Assembly: GCF_005222705.1 (NCBI RefSeq)
Contig: NZ_STGF01000033.1
Location: 17,721 to 81,720 of the forward strand
From: Paenibacillus sp. SY21-1
GTDB lineage: Bacteria > Bacillota > Bacilli > Paenibacillales > Paenibacillaceae
Length of the DNA stretch: 64,000 bases
Direction: 5' to 3'
This document shows positions 39,810 through 48,403 of this stretch, in pieces. The notes below the pieces were generated by a model. It worked only from the letters and a program-made list of their open reading frames with translations. It was not told where the DNA came from and did no database searches. The position numbers and the translations under genes are program-made. Position 1 is the first letter of the stretch, and the number at the start of each line of letters is the position of its first letter.

Positions 39810-39823
39810 TTTACACGTTTAAA
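39810..39823. promoter_or_regulatory. Second LacI-type operator upstream of the ABC operon
   Basis: On the minus strand TTTAAACGTGTAAA keeps the core of the operator, about 165 bases upstream of the first. Paired sites could allow looping. The remaining sequence between 39567 and 40071 also holds a palindrome CTAGCGCGCTAG (39702-39713) but no gene. Confidence 0.5.
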
Positions 39824-40010
39824 TTGATACCTAACTATTTTATATCACATTATCTCCGCTCGGTGCAAGCGCTTTTTTCGTTTGTTTGATCCTGTTTGCC
39901 AAATTTTGAATTCCCTCTTGGGAAACTCTGTATTCAGCTTTAAGGGTCCATCCTGGCTAACGGGAATGCTCTCAAGATCATTCTCCCTCCACTTCTCCTC
40001 TTCAAGCTGG

Positions 40011-40050
40011 CAGGCACAATACAGATACAATTACCTCTATATTGTGCCTG
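40011..40050. repeat. Inverted repeat past the giant SLH gene
   Basis: CAGGCACAATA (40011-40021) and TATTGTGCCTG (40040-40050) form an 11-bp perfect stem about 20 bases past the stop codon of the SLH protein gene. A T tract is lacking on both strands, so it may be a weak terminator or an mRNA 3'-end stabiliser. Confidence 0.55.
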
Positions 40051-40071
40051 TTACGCTTTAAAATCGGCTCA

Positions 40072-43000
40072 TTACTTCAGATCAAGTACGCGCAAGATGA
40101 CTACGAGAGCTTCTGCACGCGTTGCTGCATCATTTGGCGCAAAGCTGTTGTTGTTGCGCCCTTTGACAACACCAAGCTCGCGCAAAGCCTCTACTGCCCC
40201 TTTGCCCCATGCCGGGATGGCAGAATCATCGTTAAAACCCGTTTGATGAGCGGAAGAGCTATCCAGGTCCATTACTCTCGACAGTATGACAAACATTTCA
40301 GTGCGGGTAATTTCCTGATTCGGGCGGAAGCTGCCATCGCTATATCCGCTTATTACGCCACGCTTAACGCCCTGCGCAATCGCATCCTTCGCCCATGCAC
40401 CAATGCTGTCATTGTCCGTAAATGCCAGTTCAGCTTGCTCCCCTTGCCACTTGAAGGCATTGGCCAGCATCTTCATAAATTCTGCACGAGTCGTTGCCTG
40501 AGCAGGCTTGAACGTATTGTCCGAGTATCCTTGAACAATGCCTAGCGTTGCGGCCCGCTTAATGGCGGACACTGCCCAGTGCGTTTCCGGAACATCAATA
40601 AACTCTACTTTCGGCTGTTCCGGCTCGACTGGCTGCTCTGGCTCGCCCGGCTCTTCCGGATCAACCGTCGGTTCAGGTTTGACCGGGTTCTCCGGCTTCG
40701 GTTGTGTGTCCACTGGCGGAGAATATTCACTTGTTCTAACGGTAACAGTCGGACCATTATGGCTCCAGTTGCCGGCTGAGTCCCCAGCCTCCAGCTTAAA
40801 GGTATAGCTTGTATTGGACTGCAAACCGTTAATCGTCGTTCGATTCGTATTTCCAAGAGCGACATCATGTGTCTTTCCTACCGCTCCTTCACTCCATGTC
40901 ACCTTGTAGCCGGCAACCTCTGTATTATCTGTAACCGCTTGTGCATTCCATGTTAAAGTGACGCTTGTTACGCCCGCATGTGCAGTCATGATGCTGCCTG
41001 CATCCCATGTCGGCGCTTCCGTGTCCTCCTCAGACGGATCTTCCGGATTGTCAATAATTACTGTCAATGAAGCACTCGCGTGGTGAGTCGCTGTTTCCTT
41101 AAATCTAACCAAATAAGTGCCGATTCCAAGATTGGCCACCTCAATGCCTGTGATAGCGGTCCAATCGTCTTGATCAGCTCCCTGTGTCTGGTATTCCATT
41201 GTGGAATCTACGCCGATGAGCTTACCGTCCATGGCGCCGCTCACACTGACATTCGCTCCTCTAACCACAGTGTCGGATGGCGTAGCCTGTACCTGCTTCG
41301 CTCCGTCTGGCACTGCAATAATGATTGCGGCGCTTGGATTCTTGGTGTCTGTCTCTGCGTACCTGATTTCATAGCGGCCCGCTCCCAAATTCTCAATACT
41401 CGTTCCGCTGACCGGGATATATGCGCCGCCATCCACCTTCCGGTATTCCATCTCGTCAGTTACATTTTCAATCTTTCCATCGTTTCCACCGGCTACTGCA
41501 GGCGGCGTGACTACCAGATTGTTCGCTTCCGGGGCATCCCTGTCTTCCTTGGCTTCGTCACGAATCTCTACGGTTGTCGGCTCGCTTGCATTTAGCTCAT
41601 CTGTCGCCGCGTATCGGATTTGATAACTGTCCGGCTCCAAATTTTCAATACTTGCACCCGTGACAGGAGCATAGCCCGCATCGCTCAACTTCCGATATTC
41701 CATCGTGTCATTTACGCCTTCTATCTTCCCTTTAGCAGAAGTGCTTGAGTTGGCGTTTGAGATTGTCCATTCGCTTTTATCAGGTGCAGCCTGATCCTGC
41801 TTGGCAATCGGTTGAATCACTTCCCATTCCCATAGCCCAACGCCGACACCACTTCCTGCTGACTGCTTGGTCAAGGTAACACGCAGCGCCTTAACCTTCA
41901 GCTCCGTGTCAAATTCATACGGATTTGAGGAACCTAACGGCGTGCCATTCACCAGCGTGATGCCTTCGGTTATCGTTCCCGCCGTCACCCATTCATTTGT
42001 AGCGCTATCCATCGGGATGTAGGAATACTCATATTTCGCAGGTGCCAGTATACCGCCTCCATCCGACCATAGCACCAAATTGGAGCTGTCGATTGTGGCG
42101 CCCTGCGGCCATTCATATTGCACCCATTCCGCCGCTCCTGCATTCCCCCACGTCCCCCAATGCGCAATATTGCTCTCTGTTTTCCTGCCGTCATTGATAG
42201 CGGCAAGACTCTCCCAAGGAGACGTGTAACTGGCAGATACACGGGCTGAGAACGCTATATTGTTATCGCGTGGGCGGAGCAGCTTCAAATCCGTCAGCAG
42301 TTTTTCAAGCGCCTGAGCCACTTCCGCTTCGGTAGCATCCATGTTTTGAATGACAGCGGACGCGCCCGCCTTTGCCGCATCAATCGGGGCAAGACCTTGA
42401 TCGACAAAGTTCAGCGGGTTTAAGGCGTTGACATAGTTGTAGACGCCGGTCAGCTCCGACTTGTCTACCGCTCCCGTATATCCATTAACCTTCCATTCCA
42501 GAATGCCGGTTCCGCTGGCCACAGGTCTCATATCCAGACGGATGCCTGTAATATATGCAGGCTCAAAGGTGGTCCGGTTGTATTTGTCCAGTTCATTTCC
42601 GAGTCCGTTTATTGCTCTTGGCGTATACCATGCTCCATTCTTGTCGCGAAGCTTGAGCTGCATATCCTTGGGACGGAAGTTCCCGCCGCCGTCCTGGAAG
42701 ACGTATACATCCATGGAAGAGGCAAGGAACGGTTGAGCCCATTCATATGTGACCCATGACGGGTCCCCTTCTCTTCCCCAGTTATGCCAGGCGCTGTTCG
42801 GAGCCGTGCGAGAGGGCGAGAAATCTCTTGAATTCCTCGGCTCAACGCCGTTATTCATCGCAGCAGGATACCCGTCGCCGCCGGAGAAGCTGGCGGCAGG
42901 CGTTGCTGTCAGAGCAGCGTTCACAAGCGGTACGCTCACGACATATACAGTGGCGCTCACTTCCACCTCGCTGCCCTTCACTTTACCTTTTGCTTCGAAG

Positions 43001-46000
43001 GTGCCGTTTGTCGCATAGCTGCTTGGATCGATCGTTGCCCACTCGAGCTCTCCTTGCTGATATCCGTCATTAAACAGAATATTCATCTGCCCGGGAAGCG
43101 TCGGAGCCGTTCCCTTTTGTGTCACGACGCTAATGGCCCGGTATGTGTTGTCCGTATCTGCCGCAAGCTCAATCGTTACATCCTTGCTTGCCGCCTTGCC
43201 TTCGTCGGCAGCCGTGAATGTAAACACATAGGTACCCGCCTTGCTTACACGAGCGTATGCAGTTGCTTGGTCGCCAGCGACAATTGCAATATCGCCTGCT
43301 CCGCTCGGCTTCTGCTTGACGGTCCATGCATACGTCATTTCCGGATCGAATGCCGCGCTGTGCACAGGGTCTGGAATCGCCGTTCCGGACAAGACCACAA
43401 TACTACCGTTCGTGCCGTCCTGAGCGGCAGTCGCTTCGCTAATCTGTGGAGGCTGTTTCTCCGGCGCAGCGGCCAGCTCGAAGGTCAATTCGTCGGAACC
43501 GCTCGCCTGACCGTCGGATGCGACAAGCTTGACCGTATAAGAGCCTGCTCTTGTCCCGACAGCCTGCGTAATGCTTGCTTTAGGATAGGCGAAGCTCAGA
43601 TTGCCTCCTTCCGGTGCGCTGACAACCTCCCATTGGTAAGTTAGGGTGCCGTCCGGTGCGCCGTCGTCGCTCACAATGCCGCTTAGCATAAACGGAATTA
43701 GAGCCTGCGGGTTTGGCGTCGCCGTCTCCGCCGTAACCTGCGGAGCTTGATTTTGACCCGTGCTTAGCTTTTCAATAGTCAACACAGCTGTCTCGTCGCT
43801 GTTCATTTGGAATCTGGCAAGTCCTTTGTTGTTGCGAACATAGAACTGCCCGGCATCTTCATTATTCAGCTTGATGGAATAATAGCCATTGCCCAAACCT
43901 GCTCCGTCTATCGCTATTCTCGAAGCGTGTTCTTTTTTATCCAAATTCGTGAGCGTCAGTGTAAAAAGCTTGCCATCCTTTTGAATTTCGGCTTTTTCAA
44001 TTTTTTCGTTTTGCGAGACCAGGTATATGCTTTCATCGATTAAGTTGATCCGTTTGCCGAAACCGTCCTTCGGAGTGATCTCATAGCTGTTGCCTTTGTC
44101 CGTAACCAATGCTCCATATCCGAACAATCCGAATACCGGATCGGTAACAATATCGGAGCTAATGCTCAGCAATGAACCGTAGATACCCTCGTCGGCTTCG
44201 CCGGAAAAATCGTTCCAGCCGTTGTTCATTACGCGGGAGCCGCCGTCGAATACGTCTTTTGTACCCGTTCCTCCCTTGTACATGGAATAGCGCCATGAAG
44301 TGCTGCCTACGGATTGAGCCGAAATCTGGCCCATGTTGATCGCGTTAAAGTTGGAAATCTTTGCTGCATAGTTGCGCTGCTGCGCGACAGCGGTCTGAGC
44401 GGCGGTTCTGCCGTCATCCTGATAGCGAATCCAGTCGTCCATAATGTATCCTGCCAATGAAGCCGTGTACTGGAAGTTCCACCAGCCCTCGCCGCCGCGG
44501 AATACCGGCACGGAATAATGATACCAGGTTGGCTGAATACCGCGCATGGCGCGAGTCTTCCAGTCAGCCATCTCCATGCTTTTCTTGGCCGCGGCTGCCT
44601 GTGCGTCCTGAGGGTAATAGTTGATCAGCGCTTTGGCGGCTGCATAGGCGCCTTCCTCGCCAGTATTGTCGTATTCAAATTCCGAGCCGTACGGATAGGC
44701 CGCGAACGTCATGCTCCGTCCTTTGTTCAGGGCAAACTTTCGCTTCAGATTGTCAAATTCCGTCTGCATGCCCTCTTCTTTCAGCGCCTCGATCATATCC
44801 GGAATTTGCTGTTCGCCATAGTAGCCGATTGCTCCGCTGGAAATCCGGTTATAGTAGATGCCGTAAGCCTTCTCCAAATAGTACTGCGGCGATTCGCGAT
44901 ACTCGATGAGATGCGGATACGCCTTTTGAATGCGATACATGTTGAAATAGCCGGTAGCTGCCATGATCTCGGAGAACTCCCGCGTATAAGGCTTGTCCTT
45001 GTCCGTGTACGCGCCGGAATCTCTCAGCCAGTTCGCAACAATAAAGCTGTCCTGCGTATGCTTCATAAAGCTTTCCCACATAAAATCGATCAGGTACAGC
45101 TCAATGGAACGAATCTCGTCGGGATCCGGGGCAAGGAAGTTCTTCATCGTAATGGAGTTAATGTTGTCATGGCCCCAGTCATCTCCCCAATGGTTGATGT
45201 TCCGGTCAAGGCCGTCTGTGAGATACCAGTCAAAGTAGTTGCCGTAGGTAGGACTTTGCGGGTTCTTGTCCTGTGTTTGCTCTACCATAAATTTGGTGTG
45301 AGTGCTGAGTGTCTCGTCAAGCTCGGCCATGACGTTGAACTCATATTGAGTAAATTTACTTACCCATTGATCGCCGACCTTCAGCTCGTACTCCACGCGA
45401 ACGCTGTTGTTGCCCAGATTGCCAAACTGAAGCGAATAGATGTGATGCTGTTCGCCGTCTACAACCTTGGTCTCCAAAAACTGATAGGATTCGGTATATC
45501 CCGGATTGCCATCCGCAAGCCCGCGTCCGGTACGAGAGTTGTTAACCATCTGGCTTCTCTCGCTGCCAGGCTTGATCGTCGGAATATGCGCCGCGTCATA
45601 AGGGTCGTTCTCGTGAACGGATTGAATAGCCATCGACTTTACTCTGATTTTGCTGTCATCATAATGCAAAGCCAGCTTCGTCGGCATATTAATGGCCGTC
45701 TGGAAGCCGGGCACCGCCACGGCGTCCATCATGCCGGAATTGTAAAGGACAGAGCGAAGATTTTTCTCGCGCTCTTCGACGGAGGTGGAAGCGTTATTAG
45801 GGCTTTGGGCGTTAGCCTGCGGCGTATTGTCGCCAGCGCGTATCGCCGAAAATTTAAACTGATACGTTTTTTCCTGATTCGGTCCCAGAACCAGGCTGGA
45901 GGCATCGGTAAAATAGCCGCGTCCGGTTTTCTGGATATCCTTGGAGTGGATATACAGCACATTCAGCCCTGGAAACCAGCCGCCGCTGTCGCCGGTCCAG

Positions 46001-46848
46001 TTCGAGAACGTCGTGCCGGCGCGCAGTTCCCCCGCTTCCTGCATCCAGTAATCCACGTATTCAATGCGCGCGCCGCTTTCCGGCACCGGGGTGAACAGCA
46101 TGAAGTTCCCTTCACCGCTCGTCCGGATCGCATAGGAATACCCGCTGTCGGCGCCGGCATAGTTATGCACGGTAAGACGATTGTCATACGTATCCGATAC
46201 GGAACGATACTTATTGTTCCAAGGCATCGGCAAGCCGATGTCGCCGAATTCAATGTATTTGTCGCTTTTGTTCTTCAAAGTAATTTCCCACAGCATGGAG
46301 CCGTCTTCCGTGCCCATATCAAAAACGGACTTCACGTCAAAACCTTTCATCGCCCGCGGAGCTGCAGAGTCAAGGCTCTGACCGATAAAGTTGACTTCCA
46401 CTTTATCGCCTTCCGCTGAAGCCGTTTTCTCCAAATACGGGTTGTTGGGATTGATGTTAGAAAAGGTCGTTGATCCGCCTGCCGCCAGCGTTTTATTTGT
46501 ATCAACCTCTACAAAGCCGACTCTGTTATTCGGGAATTGTTCATTGTCGCCAGCGCGGTAAGAAAATATCATTTCCCCCATCCATTGATGCTGAACGTTG
46601 TTCTGGGGCGCCGTATCGTTAGGCAAAACAAAATTGATAGCGGCACCATTTCTGTTTACAGGATTGTTCTTGATGTACAGCTCTTCAATCTGTCCCAGAT
46701 CGCCAATCTTCGCTGAAAGGCTGGCATTGGAAATACCGCTCGCCGCTGCAGATACCGAGGGAATCGCGCCGCTTCCAAGTGGGAGCAACTGTACAAACAA
46801 CATAGACGCAACCGTCATGGATACCAGCTGTTTAGAAATCCGCTTCAT
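40072..46848 (-). CDS. Giant SLH-anchored multidomain exoprotein with a DUF5695-like catalytic module
   Basis: A 2,258-residue surface protein. In order: signal peptide (1-35); a beta-sandwich plus alpha-barrel module resembling DUF5695 proteins (about 38-1025); two PKD/Ig-like domains (about 1035-1230) and another Ig-like (to 1310); two discoidin-like carbohydrate-binding domains (about 1313-1460 and 1530-1675); three related repeats around MEYRK (about 1690-1930); fibronectin III (about 1943-2040); a Pro/Glu linker; three SLH domains (about 2083-2258) that bind the cell wall polymer. GGAGG six bases before the ATG at 46848 decides the start. The module resembles the 808-residue protein at 48404. 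Substrate unknown; arabinose-containing plant glycans are inferred from context. Confidence 0.88.
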   Translation of the reverse strand: MKRISKQLVSMTVASMLFVQLLPLGSGAIPSVSAAASGISNASLSAKIGDLGQIEELYIKNNPVNRNGAAINFVLPNDTAPQNNVQHQWMGEMIFSYRAGDNEQFPNNRVGFVEVDTNKTLAAGGSTTFSNINPNNPYLEKTASAEGDKVEVNFIGQSLDSAAPRAMKGFDVKSVFDMGTEDGSMLWEITLKNKSDKYIEFGDIGLPMPWNNKYRSVSDTYDNRLTVHNYAGADSGYSYAIRTSGEGNFMLFTPVPESGARIEYVDYWMQEAGELRAGTTFSNWTGDSGGWFPGLNVLYIHSKDIQKTGRGYFTDASSLVLGPNQEKTYQFKFSAIRAGDNTPQANAQSPNNASTSVEEREKNLRSVLYNSGMMDAVAVPGFQTAINMPTKLALHYDDSKIRVKSMAIQSVHENDPYDAAHIPTIKPGSERSQMVNNSRTGRGLADGNPGYTESYQFLETKVVDGEQHHIYSLQFGNLGNNSVRVEYELKVGDQWVSKFTQYEFNVMAELDETLSTHTKFMVEQTQDKNPQSPTYGNYFDWYLTDGLDRNINHWGDDWGHDNINSITMKNFLAPDPDEIRSIELYLIDFMWESFMKHTQDSFIVANWLRDSGAYTDKDKPYTREFSEIMAATGYFNMYRIQKAYPHLIEYRESPQYYLEKAYGIYYNRISSGAIGYYGEQQIPDMIEALKEEGMQTEFDNLKRKFALNKGRSMTFAAYPYGSEFEYDNTGEEGAYAAAKALINYYPQDAQAAAAKKSMEMADWKTRAMRGIQPTWYHYSVPVFRGGEGWWNFQYTASLAGYIMDDWIRYQDDGRTAAQTAVAQQRNYAAKISNFNAINMGQISAQSVGSTSWRYSMYKGGTGTKDVFDGGSRVMNNGWNDFSGEADEGIYGSLLSISSDIVTDPVFGLFGYGALVTDKGNSYEITPKDGFGKRINLIDESIYLVSQNEKIEKAEIQKDGKLFTLTLTNLDKKEHASRIAIDGAGLGNGYYSIKLNNEDAGQFYVRNNKGLARFQMNSDETAVLTIEKLSTGQNQAPQVTAETATPNPQALIPFMLSGIVSDDGAPDGTLTYQWEVVSAPEGGNLSFAYPKASITQAVGTRAGSYTVKLVASDGQASGSDELTFELAAAPEKQPPQISEATAAQDGTNGSIVVLSGTAIPDPVHSAAFDPEMTYAWTVKQKPSGAGDIAIVAGDQATAYARVSKAGTYVFTFTAADEGKAASKDVTIELAADTDNTYRAISVVTQKGTAPTLPGQMNILFNDGYQQGELEWATIDPSSYATNGTFEAKGKVKGSEVEVSATVYVVSVPLVNAALTATPAASFSGGDGYPAAMNNGVEPRNSRDFSPSRTAPNSAWHNWGREGDPSWVTYEWAQPFLASSMDVYVFQDGGGNFRPKDMQLKLRDKNGAWYTPRAINGLGNELDKYNRTTFEPAYITGIRLDMRPVASGTGILEWKVNGYTGAVDKSELTGVYNYVNALNPLNFVDQGLAPIDAAKAGASAVIQNMDATEAEVAQALEKLLTDLKLLRPRDNNIAFSARVSASYTSPWESLAAINDGRKTESNIAHWGTWGNAGAAEWVQYEWPQGATIDSSNLVLWSDGGGILAPAKYEYSYIPMDSATNEWVTAGTITEGITLVNGTPLGSSNPYEFDTELKVKALRVTLTKQSAGSGVGVGLWEWEVIQPIAKQDQAAPDKSEWTISNANSSTSAKGKIEGVNDTMEYRKLSDAGYAPVTGASIENLEPDSYQIRYAATDELNASEPTTVEIRDEAKEDRDAPEANNLVVTPPAVAGGNDGKIENVTDEMEYRKVDGGAYIPVSGTSIENLGAGRYEIRYAETDTKNPSAAIIIAVPDGAKQVQATPSDTVVRGANVSVSGAMDGKLIGVDSTMEYQTQGADQDDWTAITGIEVANLGIGTYLVRFKETATHHASASLTVIIDNPEDPSEEDTEAPTWDAGSIMTAHAGVTSVTLTWNAQAVTDNTEVAGYKVTWSEGAVGKTHDVALGNTNRTTINGLQSNTSYTFKLEAGDSAGNWSHNGPTVTVRTSEYSPPVDTQPKPENPVKPEPTVDPEEPGEPEQPVEPEQPKVEFIDVPETHWAVSAIKRAATLGIVQGYSDNTFKPAQATTRAEFMKMLANAFKWQGEQAELAFTDNDSIGAWAKDAIAQGVKRGVISGYSDGSFRPNQEITRTEMFVILSRVMDLDSSSAHQTGFNDDSAIPAWGKGAVEALRELGVVKGRNNNSFAPNDAATRAEALVVILRVLDLK

Positions 46849-46936
46849 CTTAACCTCCATTTTATGCATGTTTTTATTATATTTTTGAAAGCCTGTCCAA
46901 TACTCTTCCGCTGATTGAACGAACCGTTTCATCCTA

Positions 46937-46969
46937 TCACAGCAATCCCATCTGCGTTGCTACGCACAT
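46937..46969 (-). CDS. Possible 10-codon leader peptide
   Basis: An ATG at 46969 follows AAAGGAGGTGA, a near-perfect ribosome binding site six bases upstream. The frame encodes ten residues and stops five bases before an ATG that is in frame with the SLH protein. It could be a regulatory upstream frame or the remnant of an older start. The 565-base region to 47413 otherwise holds promoters for the divergent genes. Confidence 0.4.
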   Translation of the reverse strand: MCVATQMGLL

Positions 46970-47054
46970 TCTTTGTCACCTCCTTTATTGCAAGCGCATT
47001 CAACATTGTCTTACAGGTCCCCCCCTAAGGAATAGCTCATCCTTTCATTAATGA

Positions 47055-47068
47055 TTTAAACGTTTAGA
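47055..47068. promoter_or_regulatory. LacI-type operator upstream of the giant SLH gene
   Basis: TTTAAACGTTTAGA, a perfect copy of the site seen before GH51 and the ABC operon. Confidence 0.75.
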
Positions 47069-47299
47069 GAAATGTCCGTGAATTTTCATCGCTTAGCTTC
47101 CTCTTCACGCTAATAGAAAACGCTTACTCACATTGTAGCACTCGAAGTTCGCCTTGAAAAACGAATATTCCAACCTCTAATTGCGAAATATCAACCTTTT
47201 ATTTATGTTTGAAAAATATCCAGAAGTATGCTATTTTGATTAAAATATCTCCTGATTTATAAGATTGTCACCTTTTCCCATTAATAGTAAGCGTTTCAA

Positions 47300-47313
47300 A
47301 TGAAACGTTTAGA
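47300..47313. promoter_or_regulatory. LacI-type operator upstream of the AraC-family gene
   Basis: ATGAAACGTTTAGA matches 12 of 14 positions. It lies about 100 bases before the AraC start and within the divergent intergenic region. Confidence 0.6.
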
Positions 47314-47413
47314 TTTTTTACAGCTTATGTTATTTCACCATTTAACCCTACAAACTAAATTGCTAGCAAAACAAATAGCGAGTATGAAAGATTAGCGTAA
47401 AGCGAGGGATATC

Positions 47414-48352
47414 ATGATGTCCGATTACATTATGCACTTCGTCACTCCGCCCATTCCTTATTTTATCGAAAGCGGCAAACATAATTTCGCGCCTGGCGAA
47501 CGGCATGTAAGCCGTTATTCCATTCGAGTATTTGATATGATTATCGTCACCAAGGGGAAGTTATTTGTAGGAGAAAATGAAAAGGAGTGGAGCATAGGCA
47601 AGGATGAAGCTATTATTTTAAGACCTGATGCCTATCACTACGGTACTGCCCCCTGTGAAGAAGAAACTGAAATAATTTGGATTCATTTTCAAACCTTTGG
47701 AGCCTGGGAAGAGCTCCAGAGCCTCGACGAGTGCTACGAAAATCAAATCACTTTATTCGAAAAGCATAAGCAGCAAGCTTACCTCAACCATTGCGAAGTA
47801 AGCTCCATTTTTATACCGAAGACGTTAAAGCTGTCCAGAAAATCCATGAATGATCTTGCTGAATTTGCTTCTTTGGACAAGGCCCCTCGTTCTATTCGCA
47901 ATTGGCGAAAACAATCGGCCTTCCAGACGTTTATGCAGAGCATAAACCATGATTCAGCCATTTCAATCAACTCAACCGCCATGCACCTTGCTGAAAAGAT
48001 TGAATTGTTTCTACGGCACAACTATACTGCAAAAATTACAAATTCCGTACTTAAGGCTGAGTTTAACTATCATCCCAACTACTTGGCCAAATGCATGCTG
48101 AAAGTCTATGGCGTTACCCCTATTGACTACTTACAGCAATATCGCATAGAACAGGCAAAAAAACTGCTGATCCTCACCGAGTGGTCGATTGCTCGCATAG
48201 CAGATGAGCTAGGCTTTAGCACGGCAGCATATTTTTCCTCCGTCTTTACCAATAAGCAAGGTATTTCTCCTGCAAATTATCGAAAACAGGAATTTCAGTA
48301 TCAAAATACGATAAAGGAAAACAGCACAGATAAATTGGGCATGATGCATTAA
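47414..48352 (+). CDS. AraC-family transcriptional regulator
   Basis: A 312-residue regulator. The N-terminal cupin-like half senses a ligand (RVFDMIIVTKGKLFVGENEKE and so on). The C-terminal half has two helix-turn-helix motifs (about 205-300), ending with the family signature IARIADELGFSTAAYFSSVF and ISPANYRK. It is divergent from the giant SLH gene and convergent with the 808-residue protein gene, both possible targets. GAGGG precedes two adjacent ATG codons. Confidence 0.93.
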   Translation: MMSDYIMHFVTPPIPYFIESGKHNFAPGERHVSRYSIRVFDMIIVTKGKLFVGENEKEWSIGKDEAIILRPDAYHYGTAPCEEETEIIWIHFQTFGAWEELQSLDECYENQITLFEKHKQQAYLNHCEVSSIFIPKTLKLSRKSMNDLAEFASLDKAPRSIRNWRKQSAFQTFMQSINHDSAISINSTAMHLAEKIELFLRHNYTAKITNSVLKAEFNYHPNYLAKCMLKVYGVTPIDYLQQYRIEQAKKLLILTEWSIARIADELGFSTAAYFSSVFTNKQGISPANYRKQEFQYQNTIKENSTDKLGMMH

Positions 48353-48353
48353 A

Positions 48354-48384
48354 CAAAAGCTGGCTATTTAAACTCCAGCTTTTG
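48354..48384. terminator. Bidirectional terminator between the AraC and 808-aa genes
   Basis: CAAAAGCTGG (48354-48363) pairs perfectly with CCAGCTTTTG (48375-48384). T-rich sequence follows on the plus strand (CTTTAT) and TTTAA on the minus strand. It lies between two convergent genes. Confidence 0.75.
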
Positions 48385-48403
48385 CTTTATGTGAAGCCTG
48401 CTA

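Noticed and set aside
39845..40030. 61-residue minus-strand frame upstream of the ABC operon
   Set aside because: It lacks a ribosome binding site and overlaps an inverted repeat; composition is not clearly protein-like.
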